From: Marinagarivorans sp. UBA5868
GTDB lineage: Bacteria > Pseudomonadota > Gammaproteobacteria > Pseudomonadales > Cellvibrionaceae
Direction of reading: 5' to 3'
DNA: 8,438 nucleotides
Assembly (NCBI GenBank): GCA_002432095.1
Contig: DJFQ01000107.1
Location: 1-8,438 of the forward strand
In this document: piece after piece, positions 6,870 through 8,438 of the stretch
Layout of the letters: every line of letters begins with the position of its first letter
Numbering within the stretch: the stretch's first letter is position 1
The notes under the pieces: model-generated
Database searches by the model: none
Told to the model about the DNA's origin: nothing
The model's input: only the letters and a program-made list of their open reading frames with translations
Position numbers and translations under genes: made by a program

Positions 6870-8438
6870 TTATTGAATCTCGTACGTGAATCCACCCTCT
6901 TCCGTACATCCTACATGAATACTCTTGATTTCTTCTCCTGCGGCCATGCGGCTCAGACACTCGGAAGCCAACTCCGGTAACATGCTTCGTGTCAGGATAT
7001 TTTCGATATTGCGAGCACCAGTATCCACCTCCTGACTGCGCGCCACTATGTGCAGCAGCACATCCTCGTCATAAGTAAATTGCGCGTTATAGCTTTGTCT
7101 TACGCGTTTTTCGATGCGCCGCATATTGATCTGGCAAATTTTCATCAGATCTTCATCGCCTAACGGATAATACGGAATGATGGTGGAGCGTCCGAGAAAC
7201 GCCGGTTTGAAGTAGCGCAACAGTTGAGGACGGAAGTTTTCCAACAGAGTTTCAGGATCGGGTTTTTCTTCCGCAGCAGCGCACATGGCTCGAATATGTT
7301 CTTCACCTGCATTCGAGGTCATGATGATGACGGTATTACGAAAGTCGATATCACGGCCTTCGCCGTCTTTAATCGTACCCTTATCGAATAAATTGTAGAA
7401 AACGTCCTGTACGCCGGGATGCGCCTTTTCCATTTCATCAAACAAAACCACACTATAGGGTTTGCGCCGCACGGCTTCTGTTAGAACACCGCCTTCACCA
7501 TAGCCGACATATCCCGGGGGTGAACCGAGAAGCATGGAGACCTTATGTTCTTCCTTAAATTCCGACATATTAATAACGGTAATATTCTGCTCACCGCCGT
7601 AAAGAATATCCGCGAGCGCCAGAGCGGTTTCGGTTTTACCAACGCCGCTCGATCCCACCATAAAAAATACACCTACAGGTTTGCGCGGGTCGGTGAGCCC
7701 TGCGCGTGAAGTGCGTATTGCCTGCGCGATTGCTTCCAGCGCGTGAGGCTGTCCAATGACTCGCTCGCCGAGATTTTTGCCCAGCTGTAAAACTTGCTGA
7801 ATCTCGTTGGCAACCATTTTGCCCACCGGAATTCCAGTCCAATTGGCGACAACTTCGGCAATCGCCTGGCTATCGACATTGATCTGCATCATGGGCTCAT
7901 CGCCCTGGACTTTCTCTAAGTCAGCGATGAGTGCGTGCAGCTGTGTTTTAATGTTTTGTAGCTCGTCGGGGCTAAGAGGTTTTTTATCTTTATTTTCCTG
8001 CGAGCCGACGGGAGAGCGGGAGAGTTGAAAGTCATCCTCAATTTTTTGTTGTAATTCGTGGATTTGCGCCACGATTTTTTTCTCTTCCTGCCACTGCTCT
8101 TCCTGCTTTGTCAGAGTCTCTCCCAACGAAGCGCGTTCTTGCTTTAATTGCTCAATGGCCTCGTCGCAATTTCCCAGCGTGGCGTTTTCTCGCTCCAAGG
8201 AAAGAATATTGGTGTCACATTGGGTGATGCGTCTCCGGGTATCTTCGATGGCTGCGGGTGTGGCACTTTGGCTCAAGGCGACACGGGCACACGCGGTATC
8301 TAAAAGGCTGACAGATTTATCCGGTAACTGGCGTGCGGTGATATAGCGGCTGGAAAGTCGCACTGAATCGACAATTGCTTCGTCTAGAATGCGCACCTTG
8401 TGATGATTTTGCAGCATCACCGATATGGCGCGCATCAT
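6870..8438 (-). CDS. clpV: T6SS sheath-disassembly ATPase ClpV/TssH, C-terminal 522 residues (N-terminus outside window)
   Basis: ClpV is the AAA+ Clp/HSP100 unfoldase that extracts TssB/TssC subunits from contracted T6SS sheaths so that they can be reused. The window holds the end of the first ATPase module (MMRAISVMLQNHHKVRILDE, then RQLPDKSVSLLDTACARVAL), the family-typical QSATPAAIEDTRRRI join, a coiled-coil middle domain (~69-180), and the complete second ATPase module. Numbered from the visible end, that module shows Walker A GSSGVGKT (262-269), pore loop SPPGYVGYGEGG (306-317), Walker B VVLFDEMEKAH (330-340), sensor 1 around TSNAG (374-378), the probable arginine finger in FLGR (414-417), and sensor 2 TGARNIE (473-479). 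All key residues are present, so the module looks active. The Met at the edge is internal: family members are roughly 850-900 residues, and the missing part would hold the N-domain and first Walker motifs. The QSATP-AIEDTRRRI signature separates it from ClpB. The gene converges on the TPR operon and ends at the shared terminator. Confidence 0.95.
   Translation of the reverse strand: MMRAISVMLQNHHKVRILDEAIVDSVRLSSRYITARQLPDKSVSLLDTACARVALSQSATPAAIEDTRRRITQCDTNILSLERENATLGNCDEAIEQLKQERASLGETLTKQEEQWQEEKKIVAQIHELQQKIEDDFQLSRSPVGSQENKDKKPLSPDELQNIKTQLHALIADLEKVQGDEPMMQINVDSQAIAEVVANWTGIPVGKMVANEIQQVLQLGKNLGERVIGQPHALEAIAQAIRTSRAGLTDPRKPVGVFFMVGSSGVGKTETALALADILYGGEQNITVINMSEFKEEHKVSMLLGSPPGYVGYGEGGVLTEAVRRKPYSVVLFDEMEKAHPGVQDVFYNLFDKGTIKDGEGRDIDFRNTVIIMTSNAGEEHIRAMCAAAEEKPDPETLLENFRPQLLRYFKPAFLGRSTIIPYYPLGDEDLMKICQINMRRIEKRVRQSYNAQFTYDEDVLLHIVARSQEVDTGARNIENILTRSMLPELASECLSRMAAGEEIKSIHVGCTEEGGFTYEIQ

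Noticed and set aside
8436..8438. ATG at the window edge as start of clpV
   Set aside because: The Met falls in the middle of the ClpV sequence (end of the first ATPase module), so it is internal.

Overview
The window looks like a piece of a type VI secretion (T6SS) neighbourhood from a Gram-negative proteobacterium. The evidence is the C-terminal half of a ClpV/TssH ATPase at the right edge, the tail of a modular secreted effector with a probable immunity gene at the left edge, and four exported proteins between them, two with clear lipoboxes. A marine, Cellvibrionales-like gammaproteobacterium would fit the gene set, but that is an impression and not something the bases prove.

Layout. Positions 2-727 (+) hold the 3' end of a large effector: a GC-rich, hydrophobic and then basic stretch typical of the region before the toxin in T6SS/Rhs/PAAR-type proteins, a low-complexity linker, and an AT-rich C-terminal domain that I take to be the toxin. 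After 9 bases comes a 156-residue beta-rich protein (737-1207, +) that is the obvious immunity candidate. Positions 1208-1698 carry no convincing gene. They contain short open stretches that may be decayed gene ends.

Positions 1699-6828 (+) form a tight four-gene unit: a 476-residue exported TPR protein, a 937-residue TPR lipoprotein (overlapping the previous gene by 14 bases), a 195-residue TPR lipoprotein, and a 96-residue exported protein with a striking ELPKYLYVVPW segment. All four appear to be exported, and three consist largely of helical protein-interaction repeats. They therefore probably build or support an assembly at the outer membrane or in the periplasm. The pattern recalls the TPR components of Glt/Agl (Myxococcus gliding) type machines and the TPR/TolQR/TonB-like clusters of other gammaproteobacteria. 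No motor (TolQ/ExbB/MotA-like) gene lies in the window, so this link is an inference.

The operon converges on clpV (6870-8438, -). A perfect 8-bp-stem hairpin between the two stop codons acts as terminator, with the better T-run on the clpV side. ClpV recycles contracted T6SS sheaths and the effector/immunity pair would be T6SS cargo. Whether the TPR operon belongs to the secretion system or only sits beside it is the most interesting open question here.
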